A stretch of 64,000 nt of DNA from Clostridia bacterium (GTDB lineage Bacteria; Bacillota; Clostridia; Oscillospirales; Acutalibacteraceae), in contig JAFXLD010000052.1 of the NCBI GenBank assembly GCA_017531385.1, positions 45,664-109,663 of the forward strand. Reading direction: 5' to 3'. Within the stretch, counting starts at the first letter, position 1. Every line of letters starts with the position of its first letter. This document shows, one piece after another, positions 7,675 through 17,725 of this stretch. Below the pieces are notes generated by a model that was given only the letters and a program-made list of their open reading frames with translations, made no database searches and was not told the origin of the DNA. A program made the position numbers and the translations under genes.

Positions 7675-9594
7675 ATGCTTTCACGAATAATTGCGATGCT
7701 GATGTGTGTTGTTTCTATGTTCACTTCTCTGTTTTCGTCGATTTCCTCTGAAGTGGAGTTTAAAAATGAGCTTGCAAAGGGTAATTATGAAAGCCCTTAT
7801 ATTGTAAGACCTTTTGATGAGATAACCTTAAACGGTGTGTCAATTGACGAATACACAGTTATTGCACCCGACGGCACTCTCTATTCCAATGCCGCAGAAA
7901 CCCTTTGCGATGAGTTTTATAAGGCTTGCGGTACAAAGATTTCAGCAGGGAATGCCGACAAAAAAGCCTTTATAATTAATGAATCTCTGAATGATACGGA
8001 CAGTTTCAGTCTTAAGGTTGAAAACGGAAATATCTATATCACAGGCAGCACAACTGTCGGCATTTCAAGAGGTATAACCGCTTTTGCAGATGAAGTTCTG
8101 CTCAGTTCAGACGGAAGTTTTGACTTCAAAGACGGTTATGAATATAATAAAACTTTCTCCCATTTCGTTACATATGAGGATTTCGGGGCTGTGGGTGACG
8201 GCAAGGCTGATGATTTTGAAGCCATTGTAAAAGCCCATGAATATGCAAACACAAACGGTCTGAGTGTTTTTGCTTCTGAAACTGCAACATATTATATCAG
8301 TGGTGCAAACAGAACTGCTCACATAAAAACAAATACCGATTGGTCAACCGCACGCTTTATAATTGATGATACCAATGTCGAAAACAGAAGTGCATGGGTA
8401 TTCAATATCGCTCCATCACAGGGCTCAAAAAATATAACCGACAAGGTTTCTCCTCTTAAAATTAATGCCACAAATATAGGCACAACACTTGATGAAAAAA
8501 GCCTTGTTGTGCTGACTGATTACAATGTAAAGAGATATATCCGCAAGGGTTTGAACCAGAATCCCGGCAGCAATCAGACAGATGTTATCCTTGTAGATGA
8601 AAACGGAAATATTTCATCCGATACTCCGCTTATCTGGGACTTTGATGCAATTACAGGTGCTACAGCTTATCCCATCGACACCGAAACTCTGACTGTAAAA
8701 GGCGGTTTCTTCACAACTCTTGCAAACAACGCTCCTTCCGAATATAACTATTACACAAGAGGTATTCAGGTCAGACGTTCAAATACAGTTATTGACGGAT
8801 TATATCACGATGTTAAAAATGAGGGCAAAACCGGTGCACCGTATTCGGCTTTTGTCAGTCTTTCATGCTGTGCTGATGTAACAGTAAAAAACAGCACATT
8901 CACAGGTCATAAAAAGTATTCAACAATAGGCTCTGCGGGATCAAGCGTACAGATGGGTACTTACGATATCGGTGCCGCAACGGCAGTCAATGCAAAGTTT
9001 ATCAATTGCAACCAGACAAACGACATAACCGATGGCGATTATTGGGGAATTGCAGGTACAAACTACTGTAAAAATCTCGTTTATGACGGCTGTGCACTTT
9101 CTCGCTTTGACGCACATCAGGGCGTGCTCAACGCAACTGTTAAAAACTCCGTTCTCGGTCATCACGGAATAAAACTTATAGGAAGCGGAACAGCGCTGAT
9201 TGAGAATACAACTGTTTTAGCCCAGGATTTTGTTGACCTTCGTCCTGATTACGGTTCAACATGGAACGGTGACTTAATTATACGCAACTGTAAGTTCTAT
9301 CCTACAGGTGTTTCACTCCATATTATCAATGCGGAAAATTCGGAGGACCATGATTTCGGTTACACCTGCTATCTGCCTCAGAGAATAGAAATTGACGGCT
9401 TATATGTTAACAGAATCGGAATGAACTATATTTTCAATATGGTTAATTCAAAGCATATTGTCGATTTCTACAATGCAGAATATCCCGTTGTTCCTCCCGA
9501 GGAAATCACCGTTAAGAATTTCAGCAGTCTTCTTTTTGGAGAGCTTGACGTTTCCATGAATAAGGCGATATTCAAGACCAATATTTCATCATAA
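7675..9594 (+). CDS. Secreted pectate-lyase-superfamily / parallel beta-helix protein
   Basis: The 639-aa protein has a signal peptide (MLSRIIAMLMCVVSMFTSLF). Residues about 20-150 form an N-terminal alpha/beta region. The family hallmark YEDFGAVGDGKADDFEAI then opens a right-handed beta-helix with repeated Asn-rich turns (VTVKNSTFTGH; VYDGCALSRFD; ALIENTTVLA; LIIRNCKF). This fold is used by GH28 polygalacturonases, pectate lyases and related glycan-active enzymes; the exact substrate is not evident. There is no anchor or dockerin. It is monocistronic between its own promoter and terminator. Confidence 0.75.
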   Translation: MLSRIIAMLMCVVSMFTSLFSSISSEVEFKNELAKGNYESPYIVRPFDEITLNGVSIDEYTVIAPDGTLYSNAAETLCDEFYKACGTKISAGNADKKAFIINESLNDTDSFSLKVENGNIYITGSTTVGISRGITAFADEVLLSSDGSFDFKDGYEYNKTFSHFVTYEDFGAVGDGKADDFEAIVKAHEYANTNGLSVFASETATYYISGANRTAHIKTNTDWSTARFIIDDTNVENRSAWVFNIAPSQGSKNITDKVSPLKINATNIGTTLDEKSLVVLTDYNVKRYIRKGLNQNPGSNQTDVILVDENGNISSDTPLIWDFDAITGATAYPIDTETLTVKGGFFTTLANNAPSEYNYYTRGIQVRRSNTVIDGLYHDVKNEGKTGAPYSAFVSLSCCADVTVKNSTFTGHKKYSTIGSAGSSVQMGTYDIGAATAVNAKFINCNQTNDITDGDYWGIAGTNYCKNLVYDGCALSRFDAHQGVLNATVKNSVLGHHGIKLIGSGTALIENTTVLAQDFVDLRPDYGSTWNGDLIIRNCKFYPTGVSLHIINAENSEDHDFGYTCYLPQRIEIDGLYVNRIGMNYIFNMVNSKHIVDFYNAEYPVVPPEEITVKNFSSLLFGELDVSMNKAIFKTNISS

Positions 9595-9601
9595 AACTGA
9601 C

Positions 9602-9631
9602 AAAAGACCTCCTTACAAAGAGGTCTTTTTC
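9602..9631 (+). terminator. Rho-independent terminator
   Basis: AAAAGACCTC (9602-9611) pairs with GAGGTCTTTT (9620-9629), with an 8-base loop and trailing T residues, just after the beta-helix gene. Confidence 0.85.
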
Positions 9632-9811
9632 TGCATAAAGTTATTCAATTATAATAACCTGTTTCAGCCTGACATATAATATTTCATATAATTCAGCTTT
9701 TCACATATGTGAGTAATTTAATTATATGAATCGATGTGTTTTTTATTACTTGAAATTGCAAATATGAAAATGTTAATATTACAGTAAATAAATTCGGAAG
9801 AAGTGAATAAA

Positions 9812-12307
9812 ATGAAAGAGAACAGGATTCATATAGCATACGGTTTTCATGTCAATTGCTATCATTCATACCGTGGTGATACAAATGATAACCTCGGTTT
9901 CGGCTCTGACATAAGAATTATAAGAAAAATTCTTGATGTGCTTACTGCATTCAATGAAAAGGGGATTCCCGTAAAGGGTACGTGGGATACTGAGAATTTT
10001 TTCTCTTTGCAGAAAATTCTTCCCGAATATGCTCCGGATATCATTGAAAAAATGAAGGAGCGTGTTACAAAATATGGTGATGAAAACATCATAATGGGCT
10101 ACAACAACGGTGCACTTTCCGCAATGACCGAGGATGAATTCACAGAAAGTATAAATCTTGCAATCACAAACAAAGAGGGTAGCGGACTTCTGGATATTTT
10201 CGGTGAATGCGAGAAAATCGTCCGTCCTCAGGAAGTGATGTTCACGCCATCTCAGGTCACCCTTTACAATAAACTCGGTATCAAGGCATTGTGTCTTTAT
10301 TACAGCTGTGTGCCCTTTGATGCGTTCAGGACAATCATTCCTCAGCTTGACGATGAAAAGGCGTTCAATCCGCTTACTTATATTTATAAAGGTGAAAGCC
10401 TGACTGTTATCCCCACATACAGCAATTCCGATGTCTGTGATGCGGGTTGTCTTCGTGCATGGGTAAAAGACCTTCGCAATAAGCAGGAAAGCGGTGAAAT
10501 CAATAACGATTTATTCCTGTTTATCAATATGGACGCAGATGCAATTTTCTGGGAAACAATTGACTTGAAGTCTTTTACGGGCAAAATAGCAAACACAGAC
10601 GGCATTCACGGTCTCGTGGAAGAAGTTGCCGATTTACCTTATGTTGTCTTTGATACTCCTGGGGGATACATCAAAAATCATCCTCCCGTGGGTGAAATCA
10701 CTTTTACACACGATACGGCAGACGGTAACTTTACAGGGTATGCTTCATGGGCAGAAAAACCTTTCAACAGGCAGATATGGACAAAGCTTGAAAGAGCAAG
10801 AGCTATGGCAAAAGTTACTGCAAAAAAAGATTCACTTTCTCCTTCATTTGATAAAAGAGTGCTCCTTCTTTCTACTACTCATTTCGGTCTTGCAACTCCC
10901 GTGCTCAATATCCAGCGAGAGAAAACTGCTCTTGAATTCGGCAGGGAAGTGATTGAAAAAGAACTTTCTGCAATGCCAAAGACAGAAAAAATAACTGTTT
11001 ACAACACAACGGATTCTCTTCTCCAGTGTGTTCAGATTGAAATAAAGAAGAAAATATCTGATATTTCATGTCTTACGATCAATGCGAAATATCTTGATAA
11101 GTTCACGGCTGTTGCTATTTCAGATGATTGTTCTTCAGCATTTCTGATGATGAAATTCAAAAGAAAACTGAAAAAATATGAACTTGAAATAGGTTTTGAC
11201 GGCAAAAAGGAAACGGCATCTTTTAAAAATCTTCTTGAAACAGACAAACTTTCCGTTATGTTTTCAAACAGCGGAAAAATATCGTTTGTTCAGTGTAACG
11301 GCAGAATTATAGGCAATGGTGATTTTCTGCAGTCCTTTATCACCTATGCTGACAAAAAGTATGATTTTAAAAATTCAGAAGTTGCTCCTCTTTCTGTTGC
11401 AGGTGACGGTGAGGGAATACGCATAAAGGGCGAAATTCATCTTCCGCAAGAACTTAAATCAGGCAGCTTTACATATGATTTCTTTAAAACGGGTTTTTCT
11501 GATGCAGTTTATGTCAGAATGACGGTCAATTATCCTTATACGGCAGAAACAACATCAATTTCAACGGAAAATTCATCTCTCGGCAGATTCACTGATATGA
11601 AATGGACTGAGGCTGTACCGTTCCAAATAACTCCGACTTTCACGGGTGATATATCCGTTATCAAGAGAAACTTTATGGATGATATTTCTTCATTCAGAAC
11701 GCAGAGTTTCCCTGAATGTGACAAGAAGAACACAAGTGTCGCATCCTTCAATCACCAGCTTACAGGCGGTTTTACGGGACTTTACGATGAAAAAGGTGGT
11801 CTGCTTGTTGCGAATGCAAGACAGGTACTGAACTCAATGGCTCATTGTCCCATGCGACTTGAAAAAGATAAAACTGTCAGAATGAACCCTTTCGGCACTT
11901 ACTACGGCAAACAGAGACATCATCACGGTAGGGCTAAAGACCAGATTCTCGATGTGTATACCCTTGTTGCATCCCAGGGAAAGAGTATTGCACCTGCGTA
12001 TAACGGAAGTCACGAAACTGCCGTGCTCGGTCTTTATCCACTTTCTGCTGATGGGCTTTCAGATACTGAGAAAACACAGATTTGTGCATTCTCTGACGGT
12101 GCAGTTATAACGGCTCCCGAAGATGCCGACATCGCACCTTTCATAAAAGATAATATTTCAGTCAGAGAGGGAATTGCAGACTCAATCCGTGAAAAAGACC
12201 TGAAGAGCCCTGTTATGACCGGTATTTCCGGAAATCTTCCGGGTTACATTACAAAAGGCGCAAAAGCAATAGGACATATAATTATTACACAGTTGAAATC
12301 CAGATAA
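9812..12307 (+). CDS. Large cytoplasmic glycosidase-like protein (GH57/GH38-like N-terminal domain)
   Basis: ATG 9812 is preferred over GTG 9803 because GGAAGAAG sits 9 bases upstream. The product has about 831 aa and no signal peptide. The N-terminus (IHIAYGFHVNCYHSYRGD, then KGTWDTENF and IIMGYNNGALS) resembles the (beta/alpha)-barrel start of GH57/GH38 or polysaccharide-deacetylase-like enzymes. Candidate acids lie in LFLFINMDADAIFWE. The C-terminal half is beta-rich (FTYDFFKTGFSDAVYVRMTV), as in the sandwich domains of mannosidase-like proteins. I recognise the architecture only loosely; substrate unknown. It lies beside other carbohydrate genes and ends in a shared terminator. Confidence 0.5.
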   Translation: MKENRIHIAYGFHVNCYHSYRGDTNDNLGFGSDIRIIRKILDVLTAFNEKGIPVKGTWDTENFFSLQKILPEYAPDIIEKMKERVTKYGDENIIMGYNNGALSAMTEDEFTESINLAITNKEGSGLLDIFGECEKIVRPQEVMFTPSQVTLYNKLGIKALCLYYSCVPFDAFRTIIPQLDDEKAFNPLTYIYKGESLTVIPTYSNSDVCDAGCLRAWVKDLRNKQESGEINNDLFLFINMDADAIFWETIDLKSFTGKIANTDGIHGLVEEVADLPYVVFDTPGGYIKNHPPVGEITFTHDTADGNFTGYASWAEKPFNRQIWTKLERARAMAKVTAKKDSLSPSFDKRVLLLSTTHFGLATPVLNIQREKTALEFGREVIEKELSAMPKTEKITVYNTTDSLLQCVQIEIKKKISDISCLTINAKYLDKFTAVAISDDCSSAFLMMKFKRKLKKYELEIGFDGKKETASFKNLLETDKLSVMFSNSGKISFVQCNGRIIGNGDFLQSFITYADKKYDFKNSEVAPLSVAGDGEGIRIKGEIHLPQELKSGSFTYDFFKTGFSDAVYVRMTVNYPYTAETTSISTENSSLGRFTDMKWTEAVPFQITPTFTGDISVIKRNFMDDISSFRTQSFPECDKKNTSVASFNHQLTGGFTGLYDEKGGLLVANARQVLNSMAHCPMRLEKDKTVRMNPFGTYYGKQRHHHGRAKDQILDVYTLVASQGKSIAPAYNGSHETAVLGLYPLSADGLSDTEKTQICAFSDGAVITAPEDADIAPFIKDNISVREGIADSIREKDLKSPVMTGISGNLPGYITKGAKAIGHIIITQLKSR

Positions 12308-12313
12308 AAAATA

Positions 12314-12356
12314 ACTATCCGAAAAAGAGTTTTTTTCTTCTTCGGATAGCTTTTTT
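12314..12356. terminator. Bidirectional terminator between convergent genes
   Basis: CTATCCGAA (12315-12323) pairs with TTCGGATAG (12341-12349); A-rich and T-rich stretches inside the loop extend the stem. T-runs follow on both strands. Confidence 0.8.
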
Positions 12357-14461
12357 TATGTTGATATTCTTTTGTTGTTGTTCAGGTCAAGCAACAGTGT
12401 GTGTTTTCCGCTGTCAACAACAATTGTTTCGGGTTTTCTCTGAGCTTTGCAGAATCTGCAGTCATATCTGTCAAATTCTGTTTTTATATCTTCACCGTTT
12501 ACTTTAAATTCTCCGTCATATGCTGCCGAAACAGAGCCGAAATATGTGTTATAGCTGACATTTCCGTTGCCGAAAACAATTTTATTGTTCTTTATTCTTT
12601 CTTTGAATTCAGAGAATGTTTCCCTGTCTGCATCGGAAAGCTCGGTAACATAAACATGGTACTCTCCACCCTGTCGGCACAAATCAAATTCACCTTTGAT
12701 TTTATAGTCATCGGTAAGTTTTCTGTTCTTGTAAATGGCATTGACCGAATCTTCGTTGAATGGCTTGAATCCAGGCTTGCCATCGCAGATAAGTGCTACA
12801 AAAACGCCGTTTTTTCTTGCAAAAACAATGTTATCGCACATTTCAAATTCATCATAGAAACACTTCGGCATATAGGCATGAGTCATATTGGCAATATGTG
12901 CTTCACCTAATCTCTTTTTTGTGGGTAGCTTGTAAATTGTTATGTTTACGCTCTCATTCTGCACACTCATGGGTCTTCTGCCGTTGCCTATCCAGTACCC
13001 CGGAGATGAACCGTATCTGCCGTTACCGTTTCCTGCAGGATGAGTAGTGAAAAGGGTTAATGCTTCACCGATATTTGCTGTCCATTCGTGGTCCTGAGCA
13101 CCGCACATATCAACATCCTTTGCAACTGAAGTTGACATGGAATAGTGTGCTGTACGGTAAGTATATATATTACCTCTGCCTGTGGCAATACCGTGAGGCA
13201 TAATATTGTGTTTTGCCGCAAATTTTTCCCATTTAATGAGCTTGAACAGCGTAAGATTGAGAAATCTGAAATATCCGAGGAAAGAACTGCGGTACATCCT
13301 GTTGCTTTTCAGATAAGCAAGAGTGTTGCATATAACTTCGGGATTTGTAAATGTTTCTGCACCCCATTGTGCCATAATCTGATGGGGTTTCTGACCTATG
13401 AGATTCTCATTTTTCATATCTTTCGGTGAAAGTCCGCAACCCATTTTTACATCGAAAATTTCGTCTGACAGTGCGATATCCTTAATAACTTCGGGGAGTT
13501 TGTAAACACCTTTTTTTACAATATCGGTAAAGCAGATAACAATATAATTCGGCTTCTTTGCGAGAGTGTCACGGATCTGTATTTTTTCTTTTTCTGACAG
13601 ATAAGGATTGCCGAGAATTTTTTCGGCACCGTCAAATCCCCATAAAACATTCATTGCCGTGCAGATGCTGTTGCCATAGTAATTTCCCGCTTTGTTGTTC
13701 CCGTACATTCTTGAGCTTGTGGCAACCAGACGGTTGTTTACGCTGTTAAGCGCAACATCAAGCCATAGAATATCCATGATAATTTTCATCTGACTGACTA
13801 TTTTTTCATCTTGACAGTAGGCAATAAGGTTTGCCATCGGAGAAATATCTTCTGCAAGATAGTTATTGCTCAGATATTCCGAAAAACCGTAATTGAAACG
13901 CTGAGTCATCCAGGCTTCAATTCTCTCTTTTGCCTTATTCATATGTTCTTTGCCTGTCATTCCGTTGTTTGTGAATATTTCTTCCTGCCATTCCTGTCCT
14001 GCAAGATATTCACTTGTTGCAAAGAGGATCTGATGATTTTCCGACCAGTAACACATGCTGTCGTCACCGGGTTCGTCCATAAAATACTTGAAATCAAGAA
14101 ATGTCTTTTTTATAAGCTCACGGCATCTGTCTGAAAGCTTATCATAGCAGTCTTTGTAAATTTTGAAGAGCAATTGTGCTCTGAAATCCGAGCAGTCAAA
14201 TCGGCGTGCCATATATTCGGACTGCTTTAAAAGCATACTGTAAATTTCTTCTTCACTGAATTCAGGAGCATACTTATCACCTGACATGAAAAGATATACA
14301 TCTTCAAAAGTTTTACCGCTGACCGTTACGGAATAATAGTCAAAATCCTTGTCATCTGGCAGTTCCTGAGCCGGTTTCATACTGACATAGTAAATAACTT
14401 CTATAATAGTTACAAGCACAATCAGACCGAGAATTGCCAACAAAATATAAAAAACCGTCAT
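12356..14461 (-). CDS. Membrane-anchored protein of unknown function, possibly alpha/alpha-toroid lyase or hydrolase
   Basis: The 701-aa protein has one N-terminal membrane span (MTVFYILLAILGLIVLVTII). A mostly helical region follows with YWSENHQILFATSEYLAGQ and YGFSEYLSNNYLAEDI, and a C-terminal beta-rich part (AYMPKCFYDEFEMCDNIVFA). The helical-then-beta layout and aromatic/His-rich motifs (GAQDHEWTANIGEAL) recall heparinase- or alginate-lyase-like (alpha/alpha) toroid enzymes, but I do not recognise the family. It is the last gene of a four-gene operon and overlaps the symporter gene by 4 bp, so its job is probably tied to the transported glycoside. Confidence 0.6.
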   Translation of the reverse strand: MTVFYILLAILGLIVLVTIIEVIYYVSMKPAQELPDDKDFDYYSVTVSGKTFEDVYLFMSGDKYAPEFSEEEIYSMLLKQSEYMARRFDCSDFRAQLLFKIYKDCYDKLSDRCRELIKKTFLDFKYFMDEPGDDSMCYWSENHQILFATSEYLAGQEWQEEIFTNNGMTGKEHMNKAKERIEAWMTQRFNYGFSEYLSNNYLAEDISPMANLIAYCQDEKIVSQMKIIMDILWLDVALNSVNNRLVATSSRMYGNNKAGNYYGNSICTAMNVLWGFDGAEKILGNPYLSEKEKIQIRDTLAKKPNYIVICFTDIVKKGVYKLPEVIKDIALSDEIFDVKMGCGLSPKDMKNENLIGQKPHQIMAQWGAETFTNPEVICNTLAYLKSNRMYRSSFLGYFRFLNLTLFKLIKWEKFAAKHNIMPHGIATGRGNIYTYRTAHYSMSTSVAKDVDMCGAQDHEWTANIGEALTLFTTHPAGNGNGRYGSSPGYWIGNGRRPMSVQNESVNITIYKLPTKKRLGEAHIANMTHAYMPKCFYDEFEMCDNIVFARKNGVFVALICDGKPGFKPFNEDSVNAIYKNRKLTDDYKIKGEFDLCRQGGEYHVYVTELSDADRETFSEFKERIKNNKIVFGNGNVSYNTYFGSVSAAYDGEFKVNGEDIKTEFDRYDCRFCKAQRKPETIVVDSGKHTLLLDLNNNKRIST

Positions 14462-15975
14462 TCTGAAGTCACCTCTTTGGCATCGTCTTCAATAAGACCT
14501 CTTTCCTTTGCAATTTTCATTGAAACTTCCTGCATGACTTCATCTGTAAGAGGATATTTTTTCATTGAAATATATGTAATAAAATGTCCGAGTGCGGGAA
14601 GAAGGAAAACTGAAGCGAGAACACAGTAATAGAATCTGTAATTTACGAAAACATTTTCGGGCACAACTGCATCTGCACCGCTTCCTGAGAAACCGCAGAA
14701 TGCCATAATTCCCATTGTGATAAGTCCTACACCGCTTGATGCGACTTTATTTACAAAAGTAAGTGCCGCACCGATTGTGCCGGGAATGAATTTTCCGCTT
14801 TGCAGATATTCATAATCGGTAAGGTCGCCGACCATAGCATTTTCAAGATTGGTTGAGATACCGAGTGTGCTCATATAGAAACCAAAAACAAGAATAACCA
14901 TTATAACAGAGAATGTTATTCCTGAGTATGTGTATTCAGGATCTGCAGGAAGAAGAAACATTGTTATGAAAAATCCTGCAACCGAAACAAGAGTCTGAAT
15001 AAGTGAAACATTGTGATAAACCTTTGCAGAGCCTTTTTTTGATGCAAAATACATGCCGATAACAAGTACGGGAGCACCTAAAACAACACCGTTTAGAATA
15101 TCAAAAGCAGATGTAAGCCCTCTGTTCATAATAATGTTTGCAAACAGGTAAATAGAAAGACTTGCTCTGACGGATTTTGCAATTGAATCGGAGCAGGTTG
15201 CCCACAGAAGGCTTCTCAGGGGTTTGCTTCGTTTTATGAGAGAGAAAAATTCGGTGATTTTTGTTTCTTCTCTCTTTTTCTGATTCATGGAGTAATATGT
15301 GGGGTTATCTCTGTTGCTGATTGCTTTTGCAGCCAGAAGAACAAATATAATTGATACAACGGACATTACAATGATAGAAATTCTCCAAACGAAAGGTTCC
15401 TGCATACTGCCAATGAGATTACTTGTGACAACAACGGAAACAAATGCAGAAACAAGTGCATCGGAAACAGTCTGACCAAGAGCATAGAGAGGTCTTTGCT
15501 TCGGGTCCTGGGTAATGATAGCCTGTCCTGCTCTTGTGGCAGTCATAAGAATCGTATTACCGATAATTATAATTGCATAGCAGAGTCCGAGCAATAAAAA
15601 AGACACACTAAGCGGAATATCGGGATTTACGGGATAGAAAAATACAATCATAGCAGGGAAAAATGACAGAAGTGCACCTAGAATCATAAAAAGCTTGAAC
15701 TTGCCGGGTTTGTTGTATTTATCAAACATATTTGCAATAAGGGGGTCTGTTATAGCATCAAGAATGCGGATGGGAAGATGAATAGATGCAAACATGATAC
15801 CAAGCTGAAGGACATTCTGTGTGTAGTAAGACCATTTGCCCATCATTATTGTGATTGCTGCACCACCTGCATAGTTAAGTGAAAACAGAAGTACACGCCA
15901 GGCATCGTTTTTTCTCGGGTCCGTGCCGTCATTTCTGTAAGTGCTTAACATCTGTTTCAGCTTATTCATAATCAT
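14458..15975 (-). CDS. GPH-family (MelB-like) sugar:cation symporter
   Basis: The 505-aa polytopic membrane protein has about 12 spans. Family features include NYAGGAAITIMMGKWSYYTQ at the start and IRILDAITDPLIANMFD, the GPH motif with the cation-binding Asp residues. It would import a glycoside or uronide with Na+ or H+. The ATG overlaps the upstream dehydrogenase stop (ATGA) and follows GAAAGGATGG; an ATG two codons later is an alternative. Its own 3' end overlaps the downstream membrane protein by 4 bp. The neighbours suggest a small catabolic module rather than a general transporter. Confidence 0.85.
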   Translation of the reverse strand: MIMNKLKQMLSTYRNDGTDPRKNDAWRVLLFSLNYAGGAAITIMMGKWSYYTQNVLQLGIMFASIHLPIRILDAITDPLIANMFDKYNKPGKFKLFMILGALLSFFPAMIVFFYPVNPDIPLSVSFLLLGLCYAIIIIGNTILMTATRAGQAIITQDPKQRPLYALGQTVSDALVSAFVSVVVTSNLIGSMQEPFVWRISIIVMSVVSIIFVLLAAKAISNRDNPTYYSMNQKKREETKITEFFSLIKRSKPLRSLLWATCSDSIAKSVRASLSIYLFANIIMNRGLTSAFDILNGVVLGAPVLVIGMYFASKKGSAKVYHNVSLIQTLVSVAGFFITMFLLPADPEYTYSGITFSVIMVILVFGFYMSTLGISTNLENAMVGDLTDYEYLQSGKFIPGTIGAALTFVNKVASSGVGLITMGIMAFCGFSGSGADAVVPENVFVNYRFYYCVLASVFLLPALGHFITYISMKKYPLTDEVMQEVSMKIAKERGLIEDDAKEVTSE

Positions 15976-16967
15976 GCCATCCTTTCAAGGGATTCGAGTG
16001 TTACCTCATATTTTGTGTTGCCGTCTGACACAAACCTTTCCAGTTCTTCCATCATATAATAAGCCATTCTCTGAGGCTCATTGCCTGTGCTGCCTGCAAT
16101 ATGTGGTGTCAGAATTGCATTCGGACACCAGAAAAGAGGATTTATGTACGGGAAAAATTCGTTTTTGATAACATCGGCAACAAAAGTTCTTGAGGGATGC
16201 AGAAGAAGAGAGAGTGCGAGAGAATACTCTGCAACCTGTGCACCTCTGCCCGTGTTGATGAATGTGGAATGCTTTTTCATCCTCTTGAAAAGTTTATAAT
16301 TGAACACATTTTCAAGTTCTTTTTTGTTTGCAAGGTGATTGCTGATAACATCACATTCGCTGAAAAGAGTTTCCAGACTTACAAGTGTTACACCGTATTC
16401 ATCAGCCTTTTCCTGAGATACAAAGGGGTCATAGGCATAAACCCCGACGTCAAGGACTTTGAGTCTTTCCGCAACCATCCGACCGATTGCACCAAGTCCC
16501 ACAAGTCCGACTTTGCATCCGAAATTACCCGGTGATGAATTTGCAAATGCGAGAGACCTTGCAGGTAATGTGTGATAATATTTTGCCGATTGAAAATATC
16601 CCTTTGTTGCAAGAGAAATCTGTGCAAAAGTGTACTCTGCAACAGGCACTGCGTTTGCCGCAAATGCACTGAAAACCTTGATTCCTGATTCAAGAAACGG
16701 TCTTGCAAAATACTGCACCGTACCTGCCGAATAGAAAACGGCTTTAAGATTGGGAATATATTCTCTTATTTCTTCTTTCGTGAATTTCGGCATACCCCAT
16801 GTGGAAAAAGCAATTTCGCAATCCTTTAAAAATTCAGCATTTTCTCTGAGATTTTTCTGATTTATTTTTTCGGAAAGTTCACCGTATTCACTCAGTTTTC
16901 TGAGAACTTCCGTAGTATATACTTTACCGAACTGTAGCTGATTTGTGCCGAAAAGCGCAATTTTCAT
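15972..16967 (-). CDS. D-isomer-specific 2-hydroxyacid dehydrogenase family protein
   Basis: The start at 16967 is set by the 4-bp overlap with the upstream gene and the GGTGGGAAC ribosome site; a longer frame to 17018 has none. The product has about 331 aa. It shows the NAD(P) fold GLVGLGAIGRMVAERL, the catalytic Arg region INTGRGAQVAE, and a His in ILTPHIAGST, all usual for the family, which reduces 2-keto acids or oxidises 2-hydroxy acids. The substrate is unknown. Between a sugar isomerase-type gene and a GPH symporter it probably handles a sugar acid or keto-sugar. Confidence 0.85.
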   Translation of the reverse strand: MKIALFGTNQLQFGKVYTTEVLRKLSEYGELSEKINQKNLRENAEFLKDCEIAFSTWGMPKFTKEEIREYIPNLKAVFYSAGTVQYFARPFLESGIKVFSAFAANAVPVAEYTFAQISLATKGYFQSAKYYHTLPARSLAFANSSPGNFGCKVGLVGLGAIGRMVAERLKVLDVGVYAYDPFVSQEKADEYGVTLVSLETLFSECDVISNHLANKKELENVFNYKLFKRMKKHSTFINTGRGAQVAEYSLALSLLLHPSRTFVADVIKNEFFPYINPLFWCPNAILTPHIAGSTGNEPQRMAYYMMEELERFVSDGNTKYEVTLESLERMA

Positions 16968-17725
16968 TTTGTTCCCACCATCTTTTCTTTTAGTTTCATG
17001 ATATCCTTTTTCATGCATGAGGGGATTCCCATATAGCTGAAAATATATGTATATTCGAGCAGAATATTTCCGTCAAAACCGACTTCAATGAGTTTGTCGA
17101 GCAGAGCATTTATGTATGACGGGTCATATTTCGGAAACTGTTCCCTTGCAAGTTCCGAATATGATATATGCACATTTTCGATGTAGGGGAGAGTGCGTTC
17201 AATTCTGTCAAGGTCATAGGCTTTTTTCTTATATCTTGACTGGAAATATGTTCTGAAATTCTCTGAGGCTACATCGTTTCTGATTTTCAGAAAAGCGTCG
17301 GTATTGTTATTGTATGTATGGTCATGACACTCGGGACAGACTATCAGACCGTATTCTGAAGCAACACTGCACATAGATTTTGCATCTTCAACAAGTCTTT
17401 TGTATGTGACTTCGTCTGTTTTTTCACTGTCAGCGCTTCCGAGCCATACACGCACTGCACGAGCTCCCATTGCCGATGAAATTTCACAGATTTCCTTCCA
17501 TTTATTTTCATCACAGCTGCCCACACGGTAGTAGCTTCCGTAGGAGCTGATACCTATTTTCGCATCGTCACAAAGCTTTTTCACATGCTTTGCAGTTTCA
17601 ACATCTTTTACGTGGAAATCTGCGCCCCATTCAATGCAGTCAATCCCTGCATCCACGGCAATTTCAACAATTTTTTCAACATCTTTAATATTTCTGAAAG
17701 TTGTTGTTGTAAAGCCGAATTGCAT
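16964..17725 (-). CDS. Sugar phosphate isomerase/epimerase (xylose isomerase-like TIM barrel)
   Basis: The 253-aa protein starts with MQFGFTTTTFRNIKDVEKIV and shows family landmarks: GIDCIEWGADFHV, LIVCPECHDHTYN (Glu and His metal ligands), ENVHISYSE, and NILLEYTY near the end (Glu). These fit the AP_endonuc_2/xylose isomerase-like barrel used by IolE, IolI and tagatose 3-epimerase types. RBS TTGAGGTAATTCT precedes the ATG and a TATAAT lies at 17741-17746 on the minus strand. It is the first gene of the four-gene operon down to 12356. Confidence 0.8.
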   Translation of the reverse strand: MQFGFTTTTFRNIKDVEKIVEIAVDAGIDCIEWGADFHVKDVETAKHVKKLCDDAKIGISSYGSYYRVGSCDENKWKEICEISSAMGARAVRVWLGSADSEKTDEVTYKRLVEDAKSMCSVASEYGLIVCPECHDHTYNNNTDAFLKIRNDVASENFRTYFQSRYKKKAYDLDRIERTLPYIENVHISYSELAREQFPKYDPSYINALLDKLIEVGFDGNILLEYTYIFSYMGIPSCMKKDIMKLKEKMVGTK

